Source: Hydractinia symbiolongicarpus (Eukaryota; Cnidaria; Hydrozoa; Anthoathecata; Hydractiniidae). From it: 64,000 nt of DNA. The position numbers and the translations under genes were made by a program. Of the stretch, positions 22,355 to 34,282 are shown in pieces; the first letter of the stretch is position 1; every line of letters starts with the position of its first letter. The notes under the pieces were generated by a model. It saw nothing but the letters and a program-made list of their open reading frames with translations, was not told the DNA's origin and did not search any database. The stretch covers positions 5,839,001 to 5,903,000 of the forward strand of contig NC_079888.1 of assembly GCF_029227915.1 (NCBI RefSeq), in the 5' to 3' direction.

Positions 22355-23238
22355 CTAGAAGCAACTGGTTGAAATATCTATACCGTTTCTCACCGATGAT
22401 GCTTTGGGGGTCAAGCCTGGTCTTTCATTAAATACATAGCTATCTTCAGAAATTGACCAACACGATGCAGAAAGTTCCTCATAATTTTATTTCATTTCAT
22501 TTCCAATGAGGTTACATTGAAAAAAGAAAAAAACAAAAACAAAACTAACGCTTAATGTTAAAGCAAAGGAAAGTGTTTACATCACAACTTACCTTGATAG
22601 CTCCTAATGCTGGTGGTATGCAACAGGGGTATTGTAGGAGTTTACTTTACATTTACAAAATAACGCCGACAGGAATTGTTTTAGATAGGGCGTTAAAATG
22701 AACAGACATTCTGTCACTAAAGTAATTTTTATAAAATGATTTTTGCGAATTACTTAAATAAAAGAGAAAAAATCTAATTTATAAATTTTTGAATGTAAGG
22801 AAACTTTTGCCAAGATATCAGGAAGTTGATTAGACCGTACCTTTACTACTAACTGATGACCCACGAGCAAATTTTCTCCCAGATTGGATTGAAACTATCC
22901 GACCCTTTTAATAATTTCTGCGAGTTTCAATTTTATGATTTTACTAATTGAATGTGTGCATGATTAAATGTTGTGAAGTATTTTAATTTTATTTTGATGG
23001 AGTAATATTTATAGGGAATCGTCATTGTCAAAAGTGTAGTAAGTAACAAAAATAATTTTAGGTTTGTCTGAGTACTAACTTCTGACGAATCGGTGTCCAA
23101 CATAATCGAAACAAACTTTCTAGACAGTTCTCTGTCTACGTCGTTACGGTATCTCCTTTGATTAAAAGTCCAGCTCGATATTATTTTAAAAGAAAACGGT
23201 TCACTAATAAGCAATGCGCCTTCGTAGGGCGGAAGCAT
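22355..23238 (-). CDS. Putative four-exon gene of unknown family, 133 aa
   Basis: Four minus-strand exons join without a stop: 23238-23080 (ATG, phase 0), 22917-22850 (phase 2), 22644-22593 (phase 0) and 22477-22355 (TAG), 402 nt. An acceptor (TTTCATTACAG) about 42 nt before the ATG suggests a noncoding first exon. Recognisable stretches are MLPPYEGALLISEPFSF, RYRNDVDRELSRKFVS, SFNPIWEKICSWVIS, YPCCIPPALGAIK and SEDSYVFNERPGLTPKA. The composition is normal for a soluble protein, with no signal peptide or membrane helix. Two donors are weak (GTTAGT, GTAGTA), so the joins need transcript support. It converges with the PAN/PA14 gene, the two stops being 78 bp apart. I do not recognise the family. 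Confidence 0.5.
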
Positions 23239-23281
23239 ATTTAGAGAATTTGAATTGCCGAATATGCAAATGGAGATACTG

Positions 23282-25216
23282 TAATGAAATGGATATAAAT
23301 GAACTAACTACTTATTACGTTTATTAATTACGTCATTCTCCTAAAAACCACACTCACTAAAGCGCATACAACGAGACTTGTTTCATTTCATGCGCCTGAA
23401 AATGCTGCTCGTGTAGCTACCACAAAAACCAACAAAAATTTAACAAACGAAACAAGGAAAGACAGAATCACGTAACGGATTTGTCGGCTGAGAAGATGAA
23501 CTTGAAATGTGATAGCTAGAAAGCGTCTGACGGAAAAATGTACCATCTAAAAGTTGGCTGCCATTAAATATCTTCCTCTGACAAGCAATAGACCAAAAAA
23601 TTACGCTACCACTACAGTTTTAAGATTATATTATGAATGAGGGCAAACCCTAGCATTTTTTAGCCTCTTGACATAAAGAATCACATGATAAAGGTTGTCA
23701 TTTTAAAAAAGTCATATGGATGATTTTACTTGATTTACAAAAAAATATGTTGCAGAAATGTGTTGTAACAACCCGCAGAGGGTGGCGACACAATAAAACA
23801 TTTCAAAAAATTGTTGCCAGCACAAAATATGTCTCTGCAACAGCATTGTCCCTGCAACAAAATGGAATCAATTTATTTTGTCCTCGTGTTGCAGCAACAA
23901 TTAATTTTGCCCCCGGGGACTTTTTTGATGGTTACGGGACACGATGGGACTTTTACGTAAGCGTGCAATGCATCATGTTGCATTGCGTGTGCGTTAAAAA
24001 ATTCTCCTATGTCGCCCTAGCTTTATTCGAGGTATAGAAATGTAAACCTTGTGCATACCTGTCGGGTGTGTACAATCATATTAATATTATGTACATGTGT
24101 TTATTTAAATCTGCAAGCTTATGTTCAAAGAGAAAGTTGCAAGCAATAACATGACAACTACAGTCATTATCCACATGCTGTCTTTTTCAGCGTTAACGTG
24201 TTTCATTTGGTTAAAAATCCTGGTACAGGTTTACTATTGGAACATTGGAATTATATATTTTGTTGCATTGTCACTCATTTCAAAATGCTGGTATTTTACT
24301 ACGTTCTTCAAATTTTAAAAATACTTTTGGACATAAAAAGATTTTAAAAAAATCGTTTGCTATTGAGGAAACAGAGTTGCAACCTCGTCCCAAGAGCATC
24401 TTGTTTCTTTTTCTAACATCAGGACAAACATGTTAGAAACGATACAAGATGTCCTGGAGACGGAATTGTGAAAGCTTTAAGATTAATTTTGATTGGTTAT
24501 TGCTTCATATATAATGGCATTGTTAATGTGATTGGCTAGTTTTCTTTGTGTATTGTTATGTTCATTTGTTTTTACTTGCTTAAATTATTAACACGAAGCC
24601 AGTGTCGGTTTTAAACGAACCAAATGTGAAGGTTTTCTCTGTGTCTCTTTTTTTAATGTTTGCTGGCGCCACGCAAGGTTGAATTTTCAAATTGCCCGAT
24701 GGGAGATAGATACATATATATATATATCGAGAGAAGTAGAGCAAAGTCCGGATGCCGTTAAGTTATCCATGCTATAAAATTCGATCTCAGAAAATGTTTA
24801 ATTTCTTAAAAGCCATAAAAGAATGCTTTATTTCAATTGCAGCCGATCCAATAACCATTTGAACACAGCTTGTAAATAATCTAGTCCTCACGGACCGCTC
24901 ACGATCATATAGTATATTTTTTATGGTATAAGGACATTTTGTGCCAAAATCACAGTCATACAACCAAAATTACTTATTTTTTAACTTCCTTGGTGGTTTG
25001 GTGATAGCTGCAACCGCGGACATAATATTTTTAAAAAGCCATTTTTTTCTATTTCTAGAAATGGTGAAACGGTATCACTTGACCAGTACGCTGTAGCTGG
25101 TAGGCTGCAAGAGTTTAAATTTAGCATGGGCAAGTCGCGTAACCAAAGTCAAAAATACCGTAACTGGAATTTTTTGTAATGTTTGTACTATAGAACAATC
25201 CTCTGCACAACTCAAA
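23282..25216. other. No gene recognised; MITE debris
   Basis: Contains a foldback of the CCTCGTCCC family at about 24385-24460 (CATCTTGTTTC pairs with GATACAAGATG, and CTAACAT with ATGTTAG), a TA run at 24714-24728, and a stretch at 23750-23960 rich in TGTTGCAACAA-like words that may be another element. The frame 23720-24037 runs through it and is not a gene as far as I can tell. Confidence 0.35.
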
Positions 25217-25218
25217 TA

Positions 25219-26212
25219 CAGTGGAATCCCGTTAAAGCGGAAACCATCTAAAGGGGACAGCCCGTTAAAGCGGACACTAGCACTTGGAACGGAATGATTT
25301 TAAGTGAAACTCTTATAAAAAGCTCTCCTTAAAGCGGACAGTCATAAAGCGGACACTTCTTAAAGCGGACGATTTATTTTGCACCAAATGAATATTTTCC
25401 CTATAAAGACTCCCTGTAAAGCGGACAGTTCAAAACAAAAAATGGAAACAAAGATTTTGCAACGAAATTTTTATTCTTATTTCAGACATTTTCTAACGTT
25501 TTTATCAACAGAGTCTAAAATCTTTTTAATACACCTTTCTGTAAAAGACACAGCTTTGTCAGGGCCAATGAGTGCGTAATGCACTGGAATTTCGAGACCA
25601 TAACCTGCCCCAGGGTTCACGCGTTTCCCAAACAAACAAACGACAAAACAAAATGACAAACGTTCCAGCATCAGAACCCATGATTAACGAATTAGAAATC
25701 GATTGGCGACAGAAGGTCAGAGATGATAGTATCGATGCAATCTGCAATCGAGAAAAGCCAGATGATCAGATTCAGGAAATTTCTGACGACGACCAAGATG
25801 ACGAGGATAATGACGACTATGGGCCAGAACAAGAAGAGCAGATGAGCTGCAAAGAAATCATCACAACGTTGGAAAAAATGCGCCGTTGTACCGTCTTCGA
25901 TGAAGAAAGTCAAAAAATGCTGACGGCAGTTACAAAAAAGATTAAGGATGTACAAATTAAATGCAAGAAGCAAGCCTCTATCAAAGACTTTTTCTTGTAA
26001 AGTTTGATTAATGTTTCTGAATATAGCTTATATACCCTCAAATCCTAGCCTCTTAACTTCTTACTTTAAGCCCAGTAAAGCATAAATCACCTTTTTCAGG
26101 CAAAATCCCATCTAAAATAAAATTTGACACAAACTCTCTATAAAGCGGACATCACATTAAAGCGGACAATTTTTTTGGTCCCAATGGTGTCCGCTTTAAC
26201 GGGATTCCACTG
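25219..26212. mobile_element. Tigger/pogo-like DNA transposon, internally deleted
   Basis: Ends are inverted repeats CAGTGGAATCCCGTTAAAGC (left) and the same as reverse complement (right), flanked by TA at 25217-25218 and 26213-26214. Subterminal AAAGCGGAC repeats occur at least six times. CAGTGG ends, a TA duplication and such repeats are the pattern of Tigger/pogo elements. Only about 1 kb remains, so the DNA-binding and catalytic domains are missing; the leftover coding segment is described at 25651-26000. Confidence 0.88.
25651..26000 (+). pseudogene. C-terminal remnant of a Tigger/pogo-like transposase
   Basis: The plus frame from about MTNVPASEPMINELEIDW to the stop at 26000 has an Asp/Glu-rich centre (EISDDDQDDEDNDDYGPE), a helical segment (CKEIITTLEKMRRCTVF) and ends KQASIKDFFL. 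Tigger/Jerky-type transposases commonly end in an acidic, helical tail and a short hydrophobic motif of this kind. No DDE or CENP-B-type domain precedes it, so it is a leftover tail. The frame stays open further upstream to 25572, but that part looks unrelated. Confidence 0.55.
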
Positions 26213-26639
26213 TAGATGTGAAAAAGCGACAAATCTGGGCGTGCTGACGTCAGCAAAAATTAGTACTTTTTGAGATTTTATATCTAACCAGATAACCTAG
26301 GCTAATAATTCTGGTCTGGATTTTATACATGTTGATTTGCTTTCTCCATACTCCTCGGTTTTCAAGATCTACTTTAATTTCAGAATTTGCCATGCTGGTG
26401 GGAACTCTAGGTTTTGCTAATGGCGGATATCTTAAAGACGCAAGCCTCGTGGATAAGCCCACAACAGCGGAAAGACGTGTCTTGATTACAAAATGAATAG
26501 GCAAAGCGTGGGAGTGTGTAAAAAAGCTAAGTTAACTTATAAGACATTCTAAAGTGAGTCCCGTAGTAACATAAGTATGTCATATTGTTATCATCTAAGG
26601 AACCATCAGCAGACACATTACTAATCAACAGTCGCTTCG

Positions 26640-28140
26640 CTCACTTGACAGCTACCTCCGCTCTTCCATTCGATGACAGCAGATAGTATGACGAAACGCG
26701 ACGAGGCATGTCCCAAAACTTAAAGACCGACTGAGTAGATTATGCTGCAAACTCAGTTCCACCACCATTTGATACTTTAACTTGAGCTCCAAAATGTCGT
26801 AAAAAATGTTTGTAGTGCAGTGCATAAGCAATGTGATCCATACTCTGAAGTGCCTTGTCGAACACAAAATGTTTTACTCTTTAGTGAGGCGCGATCTGCA
26901 GCAACTAGATAATTCAAGCCTCTTTTTGATGACTGCAGTCGACGCAGTTATCCCGAACTGCGTCACAAGTGATACCTGACCAGTAGATTACCTTTTTTGT
27001 ACGTTCATTCATGGTTGTAACGCCTTGGTTAGCAAAATGGAGTGATTGAGGCACTCCCCTTAAGAACTAAAACCCAAGTGATAGCGCGTAAAGTTTAAGA
27101 AGCAACCGCAGCAATATCTGTCTCTATGTGATCGTGATAATTATCAAATACCTGAATTGAGGTCAGCCAGGTAGATCAAGCATAACCAGTAATCTTTAAG
27201 GTATCTGTACAATATCCTGGAGATTGCTGTGGATATTGGCAATGTTTCTTGAACATGGAAAAAACCTATTCTCGTCTTTGACTAATCAGGGTGAAAGCAA
27301 GTACGACGTATTGGGTAAAATATCTCATCTCCTTCAATTATAGTATCTGCAATGATCTCTTTGGAGTGTTGGAAAGCAGTTTCAAGCTCCTCAGTCCAAT
27401 CGAATTGTCTTGGGACTGAGCAATGGTTTTAAAAAAGCCATTACGAGGCGAGTTTGTCATAGTGCCCTACCTAGTTGACTTAGCCTAAACCAAGATCGGA
27501 AATCAGTTATCTTTTTTGGTGTGGAAAATGCTCGAGTAGCTTGCAAGAACTTCTCTAACGGTTTGATTTTAATCAAAGTTCTAGCGAAAAGAAATCCAGC
27601 AAAACTTCTTTTGATTGAGAATAACTCCATTATGGCCACGTAAGTCCAGAAAATCTATTATTCTCCACCAATGTCCCTTTATATTCAAATTCCATGACAT
27701 GGTGTCATCAACACATTTCGACTTGCGTGGGATGTCAGCAGTAATTCCATCAAATCTCCTAGCATAACTATCAGCACTGGCTAAAAACCAAGCGTCAGTG
27801 ACCGACTTACAAGTGTTCGGTGAAATGATATTGCTTGTTGGAAAGAAGGCTTGACATGGTCGGTTCCGCAAAGACATTAAGCTCTCAGCGGTGACAGATT
27901 AACGGTACGCCCAGGAGTGCCATCAGCCTTTCGAGCTACCACCATGCGCGATGACACCATGACAATGGCTCACCAAAGGAAAACTTCTCTAGAATTGCCA
28001 TGGCAGCGTCGGCACCAAGCTGTTTCTCAACAGTATCTTGCCGTTGAAGAGAAATAGGCGTGTGTGCTGCATATGGTGTAGCATTAACGTCGACATGAAG
28101 GCTAATGGCGAGATCAACCATGCCATGAAGTGGCAAGTGG
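26640..28140 (-). pseudogene. Gypsy-type (Ty3-like) LTR retrotransposon pol, heavily decayed
   Basis: Read on the minus strand, pieces come in the normal pol order with frameshifts and stops between them. 28136-27936 has the N-terminal RT region (VDVNATPYAAHTPISLQ, GADAAMAILEKFSFGEPLSW). 27760-27600 has the RT palm (GITADIPRKSKCVDDTMSW, where CVDDT stands for the YxDD box, then RIIDFLDLRGHNGVILNQKK). About 27060-26890 has an integrase zinc-binding segment (HFANQGVTTMNERTKKVIYW, then CVDC). 26830-26645 has the integrase core (VSNGGGTEF, then SSNGRAEVAVK). No LTR, gag or protease was found, so both ends are lost or too diverged. Family placement rests on motif order. Confidence 0.85.
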
Positions 28141-28814
28141 TAAGTTTTTTCTGCTTCCTACTTTTGCTTTTATGTCCGTAGGATGAAATACCATTTGTGG
28201 AAGAGTGTCTTTTCAGTGCCTTGCTGGTCTATTGGACTCAGTTGAAGACATTTTGTCCAAACCAGATATCAAAACAACATGAACAAGTGTTTGTAAAATT
28301 CTTTAACCTTTTTCTCAGTATAGTTGCTCGATTCTCTTGTTTCTTTTGTGAACTTTTTACGATAAACATATGTGAATTCATTTTAATGACCCAAACAGGT
28401 ACATTTAAAGTATATAAAATATATATACAGAAAAATCGTCAACATGTCTAGTATAACAAATACCTCTGTATCTGTTATACAGTATATATTTATAGTATTT
28501 CACCATACCGTGTTAAAGGTGTCCGCTTTTTGGAGTTTCTCTGTTGTTTCTTGGGTTATGTCAATCAGAGAGCCTGGAAACGTGAGGATGAAACGCGTAC
28601 GTGGCCGTGGTACAATAGACTTGAATAAAAATTTGTATTTGAATTTGAAATTTGTAGAAAATATATTTAATTATAAACTTTACAAGTGACAAGAAAATAG
28701 CTAGCTAAACAGCAAAACAAAGTTCTCCGTTTCTCAGACTGATATAGTACAGGCGATTGTGCATAGTATAAATGAGTTTCAATATATTAAAGCATAAAGA
28801 ACATAGAAAATCTC
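28141..28814. other. Spacer between gypsy fragment and RT element; no gene
   Basis: AT-rich sequence. The frames 28197-28451 and 28444-28689 have no support. Part of it may be the 3' untranslated end of the minus-strand RT element copy that stops at 28815. Confidence 0.35.
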
Positions 28815-29310
28815 TCAGTTGACAAGTCGGCTCATTTCATTTGTTATCTCGAGACAATCGACATATACTTTTGTTAACCTTCGTTTTGTATTTTTTGATC
28901 CTCGAATACAGAGAATTGCTGAACGCAGTAAACAAAATGATAATTTCGTTCGAAGCCAGTTTGTAACGGTACTTTGTTCTAGATTTCTTTTTTCCGCTAC
29001 TTTATGCGACAGGGTGGAGATAAAATGTTCTGTCTCTCGACTGTATCCCCCATATGGTGTGAAAATCAGCGATGTGAATAATCCGCGTTCTACTTCTAGC
29101 ACTCTTTCTCCGTATGCACGTTTCTTGATGTTTTCCTTCGATTTAAATGCAGTTTCTGATTGAGATGAGTCAAATGGGTTAAATACCCTGGCGTCAAAAA
29201 ATGCTCGTTGACCTCGTTGCAAGAATCCTCTAACGCTAATTTCGATTCTAGCTTCATCTGTGAAGTTTGCAGAATTGCTTATTTTTTCTCCATTCGCGTT
29301 TTAAATGGGA
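28815..29310 (-). pseudogene. RT-element fragment: C-terminal nuclease-like domain (copy 1)
   Basis: On the minus strand, from about 29300: NANGEKISNSANFTDEARIE, then ISVRGFLQRGQRAFFDARVF, FTSLIFTPYGGYSRE, and STVTNWLRTKLSFCLLRSA to the stop at 28815. This matches in order the C-terminal part of the plus-strand copy next door (AFFDVRVLNPSAK, FTPLVFTINGGM, SAVTSWIRKN). The FDxRV followed by E..K..Y spacing looks like a PD-(D/E)XK (restriction-like) nuclease, which is inference. The last 135 codons are an open frame. The fragment starts abruptly near 29320, so the RT part of this copy is missing. Confidence 0.75.
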
Positions 29311-29355
29311 AGGGAGAGATGATTTAATAGAGCAAATAGATGCTGCGCATGAAAA

Positions 29356-32050
29356 AATTGTATACTGAAAAAAAACATTTTTACGGTACCAACCGGTGCT
29401 GCTGGAAAGAAATATACTACAGAAGTAAAAAGACTTATAAATGCATGGTTATATGATTCGCTAATTAAAAATATTGCGTTTAAAGCAATATAAATTATAC
29501 CACGCCTTTTACTGCAGAAGCCTTGTAAAACATCAAAGTCCAAGGATCATACAGCGGCACTTGAAAGAAGATTAATATTGTGGAAAACGAACTAATTTTT
29601 GAAGGTGAAACAATTCAAAAGCGACAAAAAATGTATCACTATCAGCGTCCATAGAAGTTATTTCAAAAGAGTTCATGAAGCAGATGAACAAAGGAAATAT
29701 CAACGGAGAATTAAAAATACTTACAAACAACATGCAAAATGGTATTCTTCCGCTCGACAACAAAACCCTGAAATTGATTCACCAAAAGCATCCAAAACCC
29801 AAAGAAGCAGATGCATATATATTAATGCACGGAAAAAAACCAAGAGTGCATCCAGTGATTTACGATGTCATTGATGAGGAAATGGTAAGAAAGGCTACCT
29901 TACGAACTAAAGGAGGCTCTGGACCATCAGGATTAGATGCTGATGGGTGGCGCAAGATATTTGCATCTAATCAATATGGCACATTAATGTTGATTTAAGA
30001 AGAGTTTTTGCTGAAAGTATTAAAAAGATTTGTGTTCAAAAGGTGGAAGTTGATTAGATTAACAACACCACGTCTCTCGAAGCTTTAATTGCCAGCAGAC
30101 TAATACCCTCGATAAAAATCCGGGGTTGATACCTGTAGGCGAAGTATTACGAAGAATAGCTGGAAAGGGGGTGATGGAAGTGGTTAAAGAAGACGTAATG
30201 ATCTCTGTAGGCTTCCTTCAGTTGTGCGGAGGACAAGATGCCGGCTGTGAAGCGGCAATACATGCAATGCACGACATCTTCAAGAATTCTGAAACAGAAG
30301 CTGTGTTATTGGTTGATGCTGATAACGCCTTCAACTCGATCAACAGGGAAGCTTTATTTCATAATATTGAGTGTTTATGTCCATCAATCTCCACGTTTGT
30401 TTATAATTGTTATGTTGTTCCTGCAAGAGTGTTTGTTGTTGATGGAAGAGAATTGAAATCTCAAGAAGGAACGACACAGGGTGGTCCGAATGCTATGGGG
30501 ACATTGCGATAGGCTTGACACCATTGATTAATGAATTGCTTGAGGTTCATGGAAATGTATAATCTGTAGCGTTTGCAGATGATTTAACAGGTGCAGGAGA
30601 GCTGATATCATTAAAGTTATGGTGGGACAAATTTAATCTAAATGGTCCAAAATATGGGCATTACCCTAAACCAATCAAGTCTTATCTGATTGTTAAAGAA
30701 TCGCTTTTGGATGAAGCCAAGAATATATTTGAAGGAAATAAAATTGAGATTACAACAGTTGGAGCAAAACATCTTGGGGCTGCTTTAGGAGATGTAGGTC
30801 ACAAGGAAAAATATGCTAAAGTGATTGTATCTTCTTGGATAGCTTAACTAAAACTACTATCAAACGTTGCAGAAATTCACCCACAAGCAGTATGCTCTGC
30901 TTATGTCAATGGCTTCCAGCACAAATTTAACTACAGGCTGCGGACAATAGAGAACGTAGAAAACTATCTTTAACCGATCAAAGAGGTGTTGAGCACAGAG
31001 TTTATTCCAGCAATTACTGGTGGACATGTTTGTTCGGCTTCTGAAAGCAAGCTTTTATTCCTACCCTTAAGATTCGGAGGATTGGGAATAAACATTTTAA
31101 CTGAAGTCTCCACAGCGGTGTATAATGACTCCAGAGAAGTTACTGCTAAACTCACTGAAAATGTCATCAACCAGTGCAGCAATTTTGTAACCAACAAGGA
31201 CAATAAAAACAGGAAAATAAATTCGAATGCGCAAGGAAATGTTTCACAAAACAAAGTTTGATGATTTACGAACTGCATTGAGTGATGCTAAACTTAGATC
31301 CAACGAGTTATCTTGTGAATCTGGTAGTTATGCTTGGTTAACTGTCATTCCAGTTAGCGAATCAAATTATGTCTTGAATAAAGAACAATTTTGAGACAAC
31401 ATCCGCTTAAGGTATGGTTGGGCAATTCCTGGTTTGCCTGCAATGTGTGCGTGTGGTTGCAATTTTACAATTCAACATTCAATGTCTTGTAAAAAGGGTG
31501 GTTTTGTCAGCTTACGCCGGATATCACTGCACAGTCATTAAAGGAAGCTTGTAATGATGTAGGAGTGGAACCAACAATACTGGAAATGAGTAGGGAATCG
31601 TTATCAGCTAAACCAGCTAAATGTAATAACAAAGTTCGTTTAGACGTCTCTGCGAGAGGATTTTGAATACGGGGCCAAATGGCATTTTTCGATGTAAGGG
31701 TGCTTAATCCAAGTGCCAAGAGGTACTCTAACCAAAGTCTTAAGCAATGTTATGCCAACAACGAGTAAGAGAAAAAACGTCAATACAATGAAACGGATGA
31801 TGCAAGTAGATCAAGAAAGTTTTACGCCTTTGGTGTTCACAATTAATGGTGGGATGCAAGGTATTCTTTTCCCGATTGGCGCAGATGATATCTCGTAAAC
31901 GTAATTTACAGCACTCTGCCGTAACTAGTTGGATTCGAAAAAATTCGCTTTGATACGCAGTATGTCGATGTGCTTAAGAGGATCTAGATCAATTGTGAAG
32001 AGCGTTTCAAATGATATTGAAATTAAATCTTCGATTCAACCTCTTTCCAA
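29356..32050 (+). pseudogene. RT-element with zinc-knuckle and nuclease-like C-terminus (copy 2), decayed
   Basis: Segments appear in protein order across all three frames. N-terminal region: NIFTVPTGAAGKKYTTEVKR near 29376, then GGSGPSGLDADGWR (about 29914). RT palm: VDADNAFNSINREAL (30312), EGTTQGGPNAMGT (30466), SVAFADDLTGAGEL (30565; FADD in place of YADD). Then KHLGAALGDVGHKEKY (30768), LPLRFGGLGINIL (31062), a zinc-binding-like CACGCNFTIQHSMSCKKGG (31449) and a nuclease-like AFFDVRVLNPSAKRYSNQ (31681). Homology can be followed past 31900 in another frame (SAVTSWIRKN). Many frameshifts and stops show it is dead. RT, a Cys/His motif and a C-terminal nuclease is the layout of site-specific non-LTR retrotransposons; the clade is not assigned. 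Confidence 0.8.
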
Positions 32051-33390
32051 ATAAACAATTTCAAGTGAAAGTTTAAATTTAAAATTTTTAAATGTATTTA
32101 CAAATGCCATAATATTTAATTAAGATATCATGTAGCAAAAAATAAATAAATAAATATTTTCTCCAGTCAGCGGCTGTTAATGCGTTCTTAGAAAGTGCGC
32201 ATCATTCTCACTGGATCTTAACCCTTTGCAGTTTTTGTCTGCCATAATGTACTTTGCAGAACATTTTACTACGGACGATAAAACCAACAAATCGAAACCG
32301 CAAGCTTCCCATTTTGTCAGTGTGTTTTTATTTTTATTCTACTTTTTTCTTATAACTTTGACTTTTAGCTATAAGATATTGTAGATTTTCCCAAGTGACA
32401 AGATCTTTTATCCAACTCCCAGTATTATTGCCTTCTCCTTGAGAAAGAGGGGAGGGGAGTCGAGTAATATTTGGTATGGCTAGCTAGCCAACTGACAAAA
32501 ACTTTGTTTGCCTTGTAGTAGGTAATACCTAGTCTTTTTTATGTTTATCATAAGACCAATGCACTTTTAATACTACAAATAATTTTTTCATGCTTAGTTA
32601 GCTTGCATTTTTTTAACACTAGGGGGGGGGGGAGTTGACTTCAATGACACCAAAAAAATGATTTTCTTCAAATGAGAGTCTCCGCAGTTCTTAAATTAAG
32701 TAGCTAGCTAACTATATACGGCTTGAAGATATTCACAGCAGAAATGGTTAAAGATACAGAAAATAGGAACTGATAATGTCAGTTTAACCAGTTATAGTTT
32801 AAAAGAATATCTCTTGCTATTGTTTTCTGTGTGGTAAGCGACCACTGCACTTGCTAAAATCAAGAATGGACTTAGCTATAGCTATGCAGATCTCATGTTA
32901 AAGAAATTGTGTTGTTTATTCTCAAATTTTGTTGATGTTTTAAATAAGGACCACTAGATAAGTTGAGGGACTCAAGGAAGCAAAAGAAAGGTATCAGAAG
33001 AGATATTATTGATTCTTAGTTTTTCCTGAGCAAGGATATCTTTTATTATGTATATAAATTTTTTATAAGCATTAAAAAAAAATTTTTTTTTATTTCGAGT
33101 TCTAGTTAAAACTACCTACCTTCTCGAATTTGGATAAAGAAAATATTCTTCCTGTAAATATATGAATATGGTACTTTTGTATGTCTGTCTGTTTGTATAT
33201 TGTACACTGCCCTTTACCAAAAAAATAAATCTGATAATGTCAAAAAAGTATGCTTGCCAGGTGTAATTTCTAATTTAACAGAAACGTTCTTAAAATCTTG
33301 AACAAATCGCATTATTCATCCACTCAAAACTTAACAATATATATATATAAAACCCAGCTTGCCAGGTGTAAAATCTAGTTCATAGAAAGT
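32051..33390. other. No gene recognised
   Basis: AT-rich, with a G tract (11 G) near 32623-32633 followed by AGTTGACTTCAATGACACC, similar in style to the G tract near 38515 followed by AGTAAGG. GCTAGCTAG-like words recur. No coding support. Confidence 0.4.
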
Positions 33391-33394
33391 TACA

Positions 33395-34060
33395 ACACTG
33401 ACACTCACAACACCGACACTCACAACACCGACACTCGCAAAACCGACACTCGCAAAACCGACACTCACAACACCAACACTCACAACACTGACACTCGCAA
33501 AACCGACACTCGCAAAACCGACACTCGCAAAACCGACACTCACAACACTGACACTCACAACACTGACACTCGCAAAACCGACACTCGCAAAACCGACACT
33601 CACAACACTGACACTCGCAAAACCGACACTCGCAACACTGACACCCACAACACTGACACTCACAACACTGACACTCACAACACTGACACTCACAACACTG
33701 ACACTCACAACACTGACACTCACAACACTGAAACTCACAACACTGACACTCGCAACACTGACACTCACAACACTGACACTCACAACACTGACACTCACAA
33801 CACTGACACTCACAACACTGACACTCACAACACTGACACTCACAACACTGACACTCACAACACTGACACTCACAACACTGACACTCACAACACTGACACT
33901 CGCAACACTGACACTCGCAACACTGACACTCACAACACTGACACTCACAACACTGACACTCACAACACTGACACTCACAACACTGACACTCACAACACTG
34001 ACACTCGCAACACTGACACTCACAACACTGACACTCACAACACTGACACTCACAAAACCA
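33395..34060. repeat. 15-bp minisatellite (ACACTCACAACACTG), about 44 copies
   Basis: A 15-bp unit, ACACTCACAACACTG with variants CGC for CAC and ACCG for ACTG, repeats about 44 times in exact register. Because 15 is a multiple of three, the minus strand has a 255-codon open frame (33331-34098) reading SVVSV repeats. The central copies are almost identical while the edges (33410-33560) carry most variants, typical of unequal exchange. Confidence 0.97.
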
Positions 34061-34282
34061 TCAGTTACAAAACCAACAATTACAACACTCACAATCACTT
34101 ATAAGATGCACATATATCTTATATATCTAAATCTTATAAATGATTATGTTGAAAACCTCAATATTTTAAACTGAAATGTCAATAAGCAGGCTTGCAAGAG
34201 TTAGCACTCATCAACAAAAATAAATTCTTTATGCATTTTAAATTTTGTCTTCCCCTGAAAGCTTAGGGGTCATCTACAAAAT

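Noticed and set aside
23720-24037. 105-codon plus-strand protein
   Set aside because: It runs through TGTTGCAACAA-rich, MITE-like sequence; no splice context and no recognisable domain.
28819-29163. 114-codon plus-strand protein
   Set aside because: Antisense shadow of the RT-element nuclease-like fragment, which matches a second copy on the other strand.
33331-34098. 255-codon Ser/Val-rich minus-strand protein
   Set aside because: It is the translation of a 15-bp minisatellite in its only stop-free register; there is no start context or domain.
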